From NCBI GenBank assembly GCA_041608535.1, contig JBFISM010000134.1:1-10010 (forward strand): a stretch of 10,010 bases of DNA, written 5' to 3'. This stretch comes from JBFISM01 sp041608535. Its GTDB lineage: Bacteria > Actinomycetota > Acidimicrobiia > Spongiisociales > UBA5794. Below, one piece after another: positions 1 through 7,698 of this stretch; the stretch's first letter is position 1, and each line of letters starts with the position of its first letter. The position numbers were made by a program, and so were the translations under genes. The notes below the pieces were generated by a model. That model was given only the letters and a program-made list of their open reading frames with translations. It did not search any database and had not been told where the DNA came from.

Positions 1-27
1 GCACGACGGCGCCCACCCCCGCACGAC

Positions 28-2526
28 CTACATGACGGGTCGCAGCATCTGGTCCGAAGCGGGGCGGCGGGACACCCCGGCCGCCACGGCGCCGGCCAGC
101 ACCGGCAAGGCCACCAGCACCACGGCGATCGCAGCCCAGGGGACCACCACCGGGTAACCCTCCTGCGATGCGAGCTGGATCACGGTGATGGGGAGGAATC
201 CCGCCGGTACCGCCAGGACTGCAGCCAGCAGGGTGAGCTGCAGCGCCCGGTTGCCGGCAATGGTGCGTTGCGCCCGGGGATCGGCACCCACTGCCGCCAG
301 GATGGCCCCGCTCCGTCTCGACTCCGCCGACACCAGCGCCACCGCAACGGCGATGATGCCGAGGGCGCTGAGAGCGGTGAACGCAAGCACGATCCATCGC
401 AGGGGAGCCGCATCGAAGACCAGATCGGCTCGCGACATGACGACCATCCCCGGAACCTCTGCAGCCAGCTCCCTGACTGCCGCCAACTGCTCGTCGGTGA
501 TGTCGGCGGCGGCCCGGATGACGACTTGTTGTCCCGGAACCGCCACCAGCCCGAGCTCCTCTGCCCGCCCCTCGGAGATGATGAGCCCCGGCACGAGGCC
601 GGCGCCATAGACTCCCGTGCCGGCGTCAATGGCCGGGATGTCGATCGTCGTCGGGCCCTGTTCGGGGTCGGCGGACGGGTCTTCGAGGTGCATCACCCCG
701 TTGTCGACGACATTGTCGATCGGCACGATGGCCATGCCGGCTTCGAGCGCCGCGATGTGCTCCTCGCCGCCGAGGGCTCGCAGCAGGTCGGCATCACCGA
801 TGCTCACCACCTCGCCGGGGATCTCGACGACACCGTCACCGAGATGCCGCTCTTCTCCATAGGCATAGGCGAGCAGCTCGGAGACCATGAAGTCGTCACG
901 GAGGTCGTAGCTGTCACCATATGTGGCGAGAAGGGCCGTTGCGGTGGTTGCGCCGGGGAGCACCTCCGTCTCGATTCGCTCCACGAAGCGCTCCATCGCA
1001 CCGTCATCCGACTCGGCGGCGAGGGCCGGAACGTTCACCACGAGCTGATCGGGTGGAAGGCTCGGCTGGGAGCGCTGCCAGGCGTCGGCCGACAACGTGG
1101 CGGTGGCCACGGCAACCGGCACGATGAGGGCCACGGTTGCCGCCGCCACGGCGGCACCGGTACGACGACCGTGCCGTGCGGTGTCCCGAGCCGCCACCCG
1201 AGCCGGCAGCGGGAGCGAGCCGGCGACCCGGCCCAGCAGCGTGACCAGAAACGGGATCACTACGAGGAAGCCAAGCACGGTGATCACCGGTCCGGAGACG
1301 AGCCACACGTCGCTCACCTCCACCGCACCCCACGCCGTGATGACCGCCCCGATCAGGATGGCGAGGGCACCCCAGCGAGCCAGGGCACCGGCCGGCCGCG
1401 GAGCGCGAGTGCGGCCGGCCAGTGCCTGAACGGTGCTCACCTTGGCCGCCGATCGAGCCGGTCCGTAGGCGGCGATCGTGGAGGCGAGGGTTCCCAACAC
1501 GATGGCACCGATCGGGAGGAGGATCGGGACCGCAAAGGGTCCGGTCATCCGGCCTGCCAGGCTGTCCAAATTCGGCGAGACAGCGAACGCAATCGCAAGA
1601 CCCAGGACCACACCAACGGCGGACCCGGTCAGACCGAGCAGGACACCGTCCATCAAGACCAGCCGGCGGATTTGGCCCGGTTCGGCTCCGGAGGCTCCGA
1701 GAATGCCGATGGTGCGCAACTTGCGCTGCGCACTGACCACGAAAGCGGCCGCAGCGACGAGCCCCGTCTCCAGCAGCACGATCGCAGCCAGCGCAAACGG
1801 GATGAGCAGGGACTGGGTGGTGCCGGTGGGCTCACCCGCTGAATACCAGCGCCGCTCTCCGAAGGCGTAGATGGCCTCATCGGCCAGCGCCTCGTCGATG
1901 ACCTGCTGCGGCGTTCCCGGAGCAAAATCCACGAACAGCCCGGAGAAGAACGCCTGAGGGTTGCCCTCGAGCGTCCCGGGAGCGACCAGCGCCAACGGAT
2001 AGCGGAGCGATTCACGCTTCACCACCTCACCGACCACCAGGAAGGGAGTGGCGTCGTCGCCCATGGGGATGGTGTCGCCCACCTCGGCTCCGAGGCGCTC
2101 CAGCACGACCGGAGCCACGGCGACCTCACCAGGCGCCGTCGCCGCACGCCCGGAGCGCAGGTCGTAGATGGGACCCAATACCGGATCGAACGGGTCGGCG
2201 TCCTCGGTGGCGATGTAGTGGTATTCGCCACCGACGATCGTGGACACGTCCCAGCGGTGCAGTGCGGTCCAGGTGCTGGCGGGCAACGAGGCGGCCACTT
2301 CCTCCGCCCTCTGCTCCTCAGCCCAGCTGTAGATGACGACATCGGCGGCGCCCATCTCATCGGTGACCAGCTCTTCGTACGTCGGCGCCGCGGCGGCGAC
2401 GAGGGCGCCACCTGCGGTCAGACCCATGATGGGCAATCCCACCATGGCGACCACGAGGGCGCTGCGCCACTTGTTGCGCTTGATGTCCCGCCACGCGGTG
2501 CGGGCGAGTGCTCGGGTTCCCGCCAT
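28..2526 (-). CDS. FtsX-like ABC transporter permease (MacB/BceB-like, 832 aa)
   Basis: Membrane subunit of an ABC exporter or mechanotransmission system, partner of the ATPase encoded just upstream. One N-terminal membrane helix (about residues 21-46) is followed by a large extracellular domain (about 50-238). Hydrophobic segments then come at about 240-265, 288-316, 331-354, 386-404, 408-433 and 457-480, a second extracellular domain at about 485-740, and three C-terminal helices. The cytoplasmic FtsX signature after a helix appears twice: QRKLRTIGILGASG (267-280), and a similar RRSGAILAAVGA near the C-terminus. This indicates a duplicated FtsX core of about ten helices. The ATG at 2526 is chosen because it lies 2 bp after the ATPase stop; the frame stays open upstream, but that part overlaps the ATPase and encodes arginine-rich shadow sequence. 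The substrate cannot be read from sequence; drug, peptide or lipid export are the family options. Confidence 0.93.
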   Translation of the reverse strand: MAGTRALARTAWRDIKRNKWRSALVVAMVGLPIMGLTAGGALVAAAAPTYEELVTDEMGAADVVIYSWAEEQRAEEVAASLPASTWTALHRWDVSTIVGGEYHYIATEDADPFDPVLGPIYDLRSGRAATAPGEVAVAPVVLERLGAEVGDTIPMGDDATPFLVVGEVVKRESLRYPLALVAPGTLEGNPQAFFSGLFVDFAPGTPQQVIDEALADEAIYAFGERRWYSAGEPTGTTQSLLIPFALAAIVLLETGLVAAAAFVVSAQRKLRTIGILGASGAEPGQIRRLVLMDGVLLGLTGSAVGVVLGLAIAFAVSPNLDSLAGRMTGPFAVPILLPIGAIVLGTLASTIAAYGPARSAAKVSTVQALAGRTRAPRPAGALARWGALAILIGAVITAWGAVEVSDVWLVSGPVITVLGFLVVIPFLVTLLGRVAGSLPLPARVAARDTARHGRRTGAAVAAATVALIVPVAVATATLSADAWQRSQPSLPPDQLVVNVPALAAESDDGAMERFVERIETEVLPGATTATALLATYGDSYDLRDDFMVSELLAYAYGEERHLGDGVVEIPGEVVSIGDADLLRALGGEEHIAALEAGMAIVPIDNVVDNGVMHLEDPSADPEQGPTTIDIPAIDAGTGVYGAGLVPGLIISEGRAEELGLVAVPGQQVVIRAAADITDEQLAAVRELAAEVPGMVVMSRADLVFDAAPLRWIVLAFTALSALGIIAVAVALVSAESRRSGAILAAVGADPRAQRTIAGNRALQLTLLAAVLAVPAGFLPITVIQLASQEGYPVVVPWAAIAVVLVALPVLAGAVAAGVSRRPASDQMLRPVM

Positions 2527-2528
2527 TG

Positions 2529-3251
2529 TCAGTTGCCCGCCGTTTCCAGCAGGGCCTCGGGGCCGAGCAGGGCCAAGGTCTCGTCGACCATGCGGCCGTC
2601 CCGCAGGAACACGATGCGATCCGCCCACGCCGCGAGGCGGGCGTCGTGGGTGACGAGGACGGCGGCGCCGCCGTCGTCGCAATGGCGCCGCATCATGCGC
2701 AGCACCGATTCACCCGTCAGCGAGTCGAGCGCTCCGGTGGGCTCATCGGCGAGGAGCAGGGTCCGCTCCCCCACGATGGCGCGGGCGATGGCGACTCGTT
2801 GTTGCTCGCCACCGGACAGCTCCTCGGGGAAGCGATCGGCGAGATCGCCGATCTCGACGGATTCGAGGGCGGTTGTGGCCAGCTCGTTGGCGCGGCGGCG
2901 GTGAACGCCGTCGAGCTCGAGAGGCAGCGCCACGTTCTCGATGGCGGTGAGCCCGTCCACCAGGTTGTATTGCTGGAAGACATAGCCCACTCGGTTGCGG
3001 CGCAACCGGGCCAGCTGCGCAGCCGAGAGCGTGGCGAGATCCTCGCCGAGCACGCTCACCGTGCCGGTCGTTGGGCTGTCGAGCCCTCCGGCCAGAGACA
3101 GCAAGGTTGTCTTTCCGGACCCGGACGGGCCCATCACGGCGAGCATCTCGCCCGGTGCCACGCCGAGCGACACGTCGTCCAGTGCGATGACTTCGGTGTG
3201 ACCCGAGCCGTAGCGACGGGTCACCTTCCACAGCTGCAACGCCATGGTCAT
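2529..3251 (-). CDS. ABC transporter ATP-binding protein (MacB/LolD/BceA type)
   Basis: A 240-residue cytoplasmic ATPase that powers the permease encoded downstream. All motifs are intact: Walker A GPSGSGKT (41-48), Q-loop in VFQQYN (91-96), signature LSGGEQQR (145-152), Walker B LLLADEPT (165-172) with catalytic Glu170, D-loop ALDS (174-177) and switch His202. The opening and the residues around Walker A are typical of the LolD/MacB/FtsE subgroup, which works with FtsX-type permeases. The ATG at 3251 forms an ATGA overlap with the PadR stop and has GAGGT about 6 bases upstream. A second in-frame ATG lies two codons later (3245). The overlap implies translational coupling with the repressor. 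Confidence 0.96.
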   Translation of the reverse strand: MTMALQLWKVTRRYGSGHTEVIALDDVSLGVAPGEMLAVMGPSGSGKTTLLSLAGGLDSPTTGTVSVLGEDLATLSAAQLARLRRNRVGYVFQQYNLVDGLTAIENVALPLELDGVHRRRANELATTALESVEIGDLADRFPEELSGGEQQRVAIARAIVGERTLLLADEPTGALDSLTGESVLRMMRRHCDDGGAAVLVTHDARLAAWADRIVFLRDGRMVDETLALLGPEALLETAGN

Positions 3252-3838
3252 CCCCGCACCTCATCTTTCTGTGGTTCGGCGGGGATTGCGCCCCCGCGGT
3301 TGGTTTCGTTGGTTGTCGTGGGTTCCATCTCCGCCCGGGCGATGCGGCTCTCGCACGCATCGAGCCAGCGGACCCGAGCTTCGGTCTTGAAGATCAGTGA
3401 ATCGAGCAACATCAGCCAGCTGAGGTCGTCGGCCTGCTGGGCGTCGACCTTGAGCCGGGTGTACTCCTGGAGCTGCTCGATGAGCGCCCGCCGTTCCGCC
3501 TGGATGACGGCGCGGACGTCGACACCGGGGGTGGTCATGGCGATGGTGATCTTGAGCACCATCTCGTCACGGGAAGCGGCCAGCTTCTTGCTGGGTCGCG
3601 CAAACCAGGTGGCCACTTTCTCCCGGCCGGCGGCGGTTGTCTCGTACAGCTTCTGACCGTCGTGCTCCTCGCGCAACGCGACGAGACCGTCCCGTTCCAG
3701 ACGCCCCACGGTGGTGTACACCTGGCCGACGTTGAGCGGCCACACCCCACCGGTGCGTTCCTCGAAGGAGTGCTTCAGCTCGAGACCGTACATCGGTCGC
3801 TCGCCGAGCATCGCCAGCAGACTCATCGCCACCGACAC
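3248..3838 (-). CDS. PadR-family transcriptional regulator
   Basis: A 196-residue protein with an N-terminal winged helix (about 1-80), including the PadR-typical stretch LLAMLGERPMYGLELK and the recognition region VGQVYTTVGRLERDGLV. A long helical C-terminal part (about 90-170; VRAVIQAERRALIEQLQEY) fits the dimerising PadR C-terminal domain. The last 25 or so residues are polar and probably disordered. PadR proteins usually repress a neighbouring exporter operon and their own gene, and are released by a ligand or stress; the consensus promoter and dyads upstream fit that. The start is GTG at 3838, with AAGGGA about 8 bases upstream. An ATG at 3826 is possible but has no well-placed ribosome site. 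It is first in the operon, overlapping the ATPase gene by 4 bp. Confidence 0.94.
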   Translation of the reverse strand: MSVAMSLLAMLGERPMYGLELKHSFEERTGGVWPLNVGQVYTTVGRLERDGLVALREEHDGQKLYETTAAGREKVATWFARPSKKLAASRDEMVLKITIAMTTPGVDVRAVIQAERRALIEQLQEYTRLKVDAQQADDLSWLMLLDSLIFKTEARVRWLDACESRIARAEMEPTTTNETNRGGAIPAEPQKDEVRG

Positions 3839-3865
3839 GGTTCTTCCCTTTCCCGAGGCGTCCGG

Positions 3866-3878
3866 TATACCCAGTATA
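3866..3878. promoter_or_regulatory. Candidate PadR operator 2 (dyad at transcription start)
   Basis: TATAC-CCA-GTATA is an inverted repeat of 13 bp centred on 3872, sharing both outer arms with the dyad at 3888-3900. The centres are 22 bp apart, about two helical turns, so two dimers could sit on the same face of the DNA. It covers the first transcribed bases of the padR operon. Confidence 0.65.
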
Positions 3879-3885
3879 GCGCGCA

Positions 3886-3914
3886 GTTATACCCGGTATA
3901 CAAGCCCATGTCAA
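3886..3914 (-). promoter_or_regulatory. Sigma70-type promoter of the padR-ABC operon
   Basis: Read on the minus strand, a perfect -35 TTGACA (3914-3909) is followed by exactly 17 bp and a -10 TATAAC (3891-3886). The predicted start of transcription is near 3879, giving a leader of about 40 nt before the GTG at 3838. The -10 lies inside one dyad and the start region inside another, so a bound repressor would block RNA polymerase. Confidence 0.85.
3888..3900. promoter_or_regulatory. Candidate PadR operator 1 (dyad over -10)
   Basis: TATACC-C-GGTATA is a perfect inverted repeat of 13 bp centred on 3894. It overlaps the -10 hexamer of the operon promoter. PadR proteins bind short AT-containing dyads in their own promoters, so autorepression is the natural reading. 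Binding by this PadR is inferred from position and symmetry. Confidence 0.7.
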
Positions 3915-3918
3915 TAGG

Positions 3919-3933
3919 GGTTTCCGAGAAACC
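3919..3933 (-). other. Small hairpin between zinc-ribbon gene and padR promoter
   Basis: GGTTTC-CGA-GAAACC is a perfect 6-bp stem with a 3-base loop. An alternative stem, CCGAG/CTCGG at 3924-3937, overlaps it. It lies after the zinc-ribbon stop and just before the padR -35. It might end or slow upstream transcription, but no U-tract follows on the minus strand, so a standard intrinsic terminator is not supported. Confidence 0.3.
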
Positions 3934-3967
3934 TCGGCGGGGCAGCGTAAGGTGCGGGTGTGGGACC

Positions 3968-4186
3968 TCAGCTCACCAGACGACCCGGCTCACAGGCGTA
4001 GAGCTCGGTTCGCCCGCACGACAGACAGGTCCATGCTGCGAGCGCGCTCACCGTCCACGCCGCCCCCGATGTGTCGCCGCGCTGCCTGACGAACAGCTTC
4101 GACTCCACCTGGGTTGGGATCAGCTCTCCGGCACACCCGGCGCACTGCGGCGGTTGCGGGTTGCTGTCGTGGCTACCGGTTCCCAT
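3968..4186 (-). CDS. Small two-CxxC zinc-ribbon protein, function unknown
   Basis: A 72-residue protein with CAGC (Cys15, Cys18) near the N-terminus and CLSCG (Cys54, Cys57) near the C-terminus, plus Cys65 in LYACEP. The paired CxxC knuckles 36 residues apart are expected to bind one zinc ion. The ending (CG.TELYA..P..L) resembles small stand-alone zinc-ribbon proteins often labelled hypothetical or putative nucleic-acid binding. The ATG at 4186 is preferred because GGAGG lies about 6 bases upstream; the frame also allows a start at 4228. It follows the alcohol dehydrogenase gene on the same strand after 78 bp, so co-transcription is possible. The function is not recognisable. Confidence 0.75.
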   Translation of the reverse strand: MGTGSHDSNPQPPQCAGCAGELIPTQVESKLFVRQRGDTSGAAWTVSALAAWTCLSCGRTELYACEPGRLVS

Positions 4187-4264
4187 CGCACCCTCCGCCA
4201 CGCACAACGCCGCAACGACAGTCTGCACATCGAGATCGTCGGCTCGACGACGGTGCCGGCCCCG

Positions 4265-5545
4265 TCACCAGATGGCGAGCGACTCCTGATACAGCTCAGC
4301 GAGTGCAGCCCGATCGAGCTGCACGGGTGCGTTGGAGAGGAGACGCTCCTGGAGGATTGCTCGATCGACGAGGGGATCGATGTCGCCGGAGTCATAGCCC
4401 ACCGCGGTAAGCCCATTCGGCATCCCGGTGGCTCGCATCAGCTCGATCACCCTGGCGGCGAGGGCATCGCCAGGTTCGGCATCGGCCGCCACCGAGGCGC
4501 CGAGCCGGCGAGCCGCATCTCGGTGCCGCTCTGGGTGGGCCTTGCCGAGACGGCGGAACACCGCCGGTGCGGAGAGCACGACCGACATCCCGTGCGGGAT
4601 CATCGGTTCGTCGTAGGGGTATCCCTCGGCCACGAAGTCCCGCACCAACCCGGAGACCGGATACGACATCCCGTGCGGGGCGTGACAGCCGGCGTTACCG
4701 ATGGCGGTACCCGCCAGCGTCGCCGCCCACATCAGCCGGCTGCGCGACTCGGGATCACCGTGCACACCGTTGATCATGTGCTCGCCAACGATGTGCAGCG
4801 CTTCGCGACATCCCATGTCACTCCACGGATTGGCGCCTTGGCTGGCCGGACGCATTGAGGCGATCGTCGGCGCGGGGCGCCTGCTGAAGGGCCGGGCCGT
4901 ATAGGACTCGACGGCGTGACACAGCACATCGAAGGCGCTGGAGGCCACCACCTCCGGCGGCAGAGTGGACGTGGTCAGCGGGTCCACCAGCGCCAGAGTC
5001 GGCCGAAGGTGCCCGTGCTGGATCCCGGTCTTCGTCTGCAGATCCAGCATGTCGAACACCGCGATTCCGGTGCACTCGGCTCCGGTGCCTGTCGTGGTGG
5101 GGCAGGCGATGTGCGGCTTGAGCGGACTCGGCGGGGCGGCCCCCTCCCCCACCGGAGCATTCACATAGCGAAGAAACAGCGCCGGATGGGTCGAGTAGAG
5201 ATTGGCTGCCTTGGTGGTGTCGATCACCGACCCGCCACCCACGGACACGAAGCCGTCGACGCCGGCACCGACCACGAACTCGGTGGCGGCCTGGATCGAA
5301 GCGTCGGTCGGCTCACAATGAACCTCGTCGTACACGACAGCGTCGACACGGGCGGCTGCGAGCGACTCGAGGACCGTGGCGACATGCTCGGTGGCGGCAA
5401 GCCGCTGATCGGTGAGCAGGGCGACCCGCCGTAGCCCCATTCCGGCGGCCACGTCCCCGGCTTCGCGCAAACACCCCGGTCCAAACGTGATCGCCGAGGC
5501 AGCAACGCTGAAGGCGGTGTCGCCGGAGTGCATTGGCTCGGACAT
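4265..5545 (-). CDS. Iron-containing alcohol dehydrogenase, hydroxyacid-oxoacid transhydrogenase (HOT/ADHFE1) type
   Basis: A 426-residue cytosolic enzyme. The N-terminal dinucleotide-binding half has GGGSVID (103-109) and CPTTTGTGAE (148-157). Likely metal ligands are Asp206, His210 (DVLCHAVES), His291 (HGMSYP) and His318 (IPHGMS). Two features point to the HOT branch rather than plain alcohol dehydrogenases: the insert MRPASQGANPWSD (231-243), and the block HGMSYPVSGL followed by MIPHGMSVVLSAPAVF, both closely recalling human ADHFE1. Known HOT enzymes oxidise 4-hydroxybutyrate to succinate semialdehyde while reducing 2-oxoglutarate to D-2-hydroxyglutarate, with tightly bound NAD. That activity is assigned by family resemblance. 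The ATG at 5545 has no clear Shine-Dalgarno sequence; an ATG at 5533 is an alternative. Confidence 0.9.
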   Translation of the reverse strand: MSEPMHSGDTAFSVAASAITFGPGCLREAGDVAAGMGLRRVALLTDQRLAATEHVATVLESLAAARVDAVVYDEVHCEPTDASIQAATEFVVGAGVDGFVSVGGGSVIDTTKAANLYSTHPALFLRYVNAPVGEGAAPPSPLKPHIACPTTTGTGAECTGIAVFDMLDLQTKTGIQHGHLRPTLALVDPLTTSTLPPEVVASSAFDVLCHAVESYTARPFSRRPAPTIASMRPASQGANPWSDMGCREALHIVGEHMINGVHGDPESRSRLMWAATLAGTAIGNAGCHAPHGMSYPVSGLVRDFVAEGYPYDEPMIPHGMSVVLSAPAVFRRLGKAHPERHRDAARRLGASVAADAEPGDALAARVIELMRATGMPNGLTAVGYDSGDIDPLVDRAILQERLLSNAPVQLDRAALAELYQESLAIW

Positions 5546-5721
5546 GCCAGCGCAACCATACGTCGCATCCAGTCCGGACGCAGCTGGGTCGATCGACTCG
5601 AATGTTCTCGAGGGCTGTTCGTCCCGGTGTTCGCTCGTTACGATCTGTGCCAGTGCCGAGCAACCGTGGTGGATTCCGTGGGTTGCGGCGGTTCGCAGTC
5701 CATACCCTCCAACATCCCCCT
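5546..5721. other. Divergent intergenic region with palindromes
   Basis: This 176-bp spacer separates the minus-strand dehydrogenase gene from the plus-strand kinase gene, so promoters for both must lie here or overlap. It holds a perfect 10-bp palindrome GTCGATCGAC (5588-5597), which abuts a 16-bp inverted repeat CTCGA-N6-TCGAG (5597-5612). I see no convincing -35/-10 pair in either direction. A TATGGT on the minus strand (5560-5555) is close enough to the dehydrogenase ATG for a nearly leaderless transcript, but it lacks a matching -35. Confidence 0.45.
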
Positions 5722-7698
5722 ATGACGATCGAGCAGCGGCCAGACAATTTCGATTTGATCCGCTCCCGGGCGCGCATTCGCGCCGCCCTCGACGGCGTGA
5801 TCACCATCGACGCTCGGGGCGTCGTCGCAGAATGGAATCCGGCGGCCGAGCTTATCTTCGGCTACTCCGCCGACGAAGCCATCGGACGCAACATGGCGGA
5901 GCTCATCGTCCCACCCGATCTCCGTGAGGCACACCACCGCGGGATGGAGCACTACCTAGCGACCGGTGAGGGGCCAGCGCTCGACACACGGCTCGAGATG
6001 CCGGCCGTGCGAGCAGACGGCACCCAGATCACCATCGAGCTGACGATCACCGCCTTCACAGTGAGCGGCGAGCACTGGTTCACCGGGTGGGCGCGGGATA
6101 TCACGGAGATCATCGCCACCCGTGAGGAGCTCGAGCAGAGCCGACGCCGCTTTGAGTCCATCGTCGAGCACAGCTCAGATGTGATCACTGTGCTCGACAA
6201 CGACGGCACCTGGCTGTACACGAGCGACGCCGGTACCCGGCTGACGGGATACGAGAAAGGGTTCGACCCGGAGGGCGGAATCTTCTCGCTGCTGCATCCC
6301 GACGACCAAGGACTGGCAGCCCGGGCCCTAGCCGAAGTGGCGAACGGCCTCCGCCGGCCTGATGAGCCGGTCGAGCTCCGTATCGTCGACAAGCAGGGTC
6401 ACATCCGCTGGTTCGAGACCGTCGGGGTCAACCTCGTCGACAATCCCGCGGTCGGCGGGATCGTCTTGCATGCTCGCGACGTGACCGAGCGGCGCGAAGC
6501 CGAAAGGGATTTGCGGGTCCGCACCCGACAGCTGAGCGGATTGCTGCGGCACATTCAGTTCGGGGTGCTCGTCGAGGACGAGCATCGCTGTGTCGCCATC
6601 GCCAACCAGGCGCTTGCCGACATGTTCAACTCACCGGTCGGACCCGACGAGATGGTGGGAGCAGACTGCTCCGAGGTCGCCCACGCCATCAAGGGACTTT
6701 TCGCGGATCCGGAGGGCTTCATCAGCGGGATCGAAGAGCGGATCGACCAGCGGCAAGCAACCTCGGGAGAGGAGCTGGCGATGGGCGACGGCCGGGTTCT
6801 GGAACGCGATTACATCCCGGTGATCGACGGCGACACCCTGCGAAGCCACATCTGGCTGTATCGAGATGTCACGGATCGCAAGCTCGCCGAGAAACGACGC
6901 GAGCGGACGCTGGAGGCCGAGCAGATCGCCCGACGCAACATGGAGGCGTCGCAAGCGGCGCTCCAGGAGCAGAACGAATCGCTCCGGCAGCTCGACACTC
7001 TCAAGACCGAGTTGGTGGCGACCGTCTCCCATGAGCTGCGCACTCCGCTGACGTCCATCGTGAGCTTCAGTGAACTCTTGTCCGACCCTGAGGCAGGCCC
7101 GCTCAACGTCACGCAGACCACGTTCGTCGACACGATCCAGCGCAACGCAGACCGCCTCATTCGCCTGGTCGACGATCTGCTGCTGCTGGCCCGACTCGAG
7201 TCGCAGAATCTGCAGCTCGACGTCGCACAGTCCGACCTGGCGGTCCTGGCACGCCAGGTGGTTGCGTCCCAAGCACCACGCGCCGCCGAAGCCGGCATCG
7301 AGGTGGAGCTGGACAGTCCGGAGACGGCGCCCGCAGCGGTCGACCCGGCCCGTATCGAGCAGCTTCTGAACAATCTCGTCAGCAACGCCGTCAAGTTCGG
7401 CGCAAACGGCGGCTCGGTGACAGTGACGATCGCACCCCGGGACGACGGTTGGGACATTGCCGTCTCCGATACGGGCATCGGTATCCCGAGCGACGAGCTC
7501 GAGCAGCTCTTCCAGCGATTCTTCCGGGCTAGCAACGCCCGATCCAAGATGATCTCCGGGACGGGACTCGGTCTGGCCATCTGCAACGCCATCGCACGTC
7601 TTCACGGCGGGTCGATGAGCGTCTCCAGCATCGAGAACGAGGGGAGCACCTTCACCACATGGCTGCCCGCAGCTGCCGGGGAGCGGCACGATGAGTAA
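5722..7698 (+). CDS. Soluble sensor histidine kinase with three PAS-like domains
   Basis: A 658-residue kinase with no membrane segment or signal peptide, so it senses a cytosolic signal. It has PAS1 (about 14-130, ending in WARDITE), PAS2 (about 141-258, ending in HARDVTERRE) and a weaker PAS-like domain (about 268-388, ending in YRDVTDRK). A coiled coil (about 388-425) leads to a HisKA domain with phospho-acceptor His437 in VSHELRTPL. The ATPase domain has N-box Asn555 (NNLVSNAVKFG), DTGIGIP (583-589), FQRFF (597-601) and GTGLGL (613-618). All catalytic boxes are intact. The start at 5722 begins the PAS1 lead helix; the frame is open from 5533, but the extra 63 residues are arginine-rich and run through the divergent spacer. 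No strong Shine-Dalgarno sequence is visible. The response regulator gene overlaps its 3' end. Confidence 0.94.
   Translation: MTIEQRPDNFDLIRSRARIRAALDGVITIDARGVVAEWNPAAELIFGYSADEAIGRNMAELIVPPDLREAHHRGMEHYLATGEGPALDTRLEMPAVRADGTQITIELTITAFTVSGEHWFTGWARDITEIIATREELEQSRRRFESIVEHSSDVITVLDNDGTWLYTSDAGTRLTGYEKGFDPEGGIFSLLHPDDQGLAARALAEVANGLRRPDEPVELRIVDKQGHIRWFETVGVNLVDNPAVGGIVLHARDVTERREAERDLRVRTRQLSGLLRHIQFGVLVEDEHRCVAIANQALADMFNSPVGPDEMVGADCSEVAHAIKGLFADPEGFISGIEERIDQRQATSGEELAMGDGRVLERDYIPVIDGDTLRSHIWLYRDVTDRKLAEKRRERTLEAEQIARRNMEASQAALQEQNESLRQLDTLKTELVATVSHELRTPLTSIVSFSELLSDPEAGPLNVTQTTFVDTIQRNADRLIRLVDDLLLLARLESQNLQLDVAQSDLAVLARQVVASQAPRAAEAGIEVELDSPETAPAAVDPARIEQLLNNLVSNAVKFGANGGSVTVTIAPRDDGWDIAVSDTGIGIPSDELEQLFQRFFRASNARSKMISGTGLGLAICNAIARLHGGSMSVSSIENEGSTFTTWLPAAAGERHDE

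Noticed and set aside
268..1842. Long plus-strand reading frame (524 codons) opposite the permease
   Set aside because: The composition is low-complexity and Arg/Gly/His/Asp-rich with no domain. The minus-strand permease has clear membrane segments and FtsX motifs, so this is a high-GC antisense shadow.
2527..2682. N-terminal extension of the permease (arginine-rich run)
   Set aside because: It lies wholly inside the ATPase coding region in another frame. The ATG at 2526 sits 2 bp after the ATPase stop and leads directly into the first membrane helix.
2508..3656. Plus-strand reading frame of 382 codons opposite the ATPase and PadR genes
   Set aside because: It spans three real genes on the other strand and has no recognisable motif or ribosome site.
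4236..4250. Hairpin TCGTCG-GCT-CGACGA between the dehydrogenase and zinc-ribbon genes as a terminator
   Set aside because: The stem is only 6 bp with no U-tract, and such GC-rich short repeats are expected by chance here.
3662..4858. Plus-strand reading frame of 398 codons across the padR promoter and into the dehydrogenase gene
   Set aside because: It crosses a promoter and two genes that have intact motifs on the minus strand, and it carries no domain signal.
5597..5612. Possible LexA/SOS box (CTCGA-N6-TCGAG)
   Set aside because: Actinobacterial SOS boxes have CGAAC and GTTCG halves at a fixed spacing. Here the GTTC-like half is misplaced, so only a generic inverted repeat is supported.
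5533..5721. 63-residue N-terminal extension of the histidine kinase
   Set aside because: It runs through the divergent spacer, overlaps the dehydrogenase start and is not PAS-like; the ATG at 5722 begins the conserved part.
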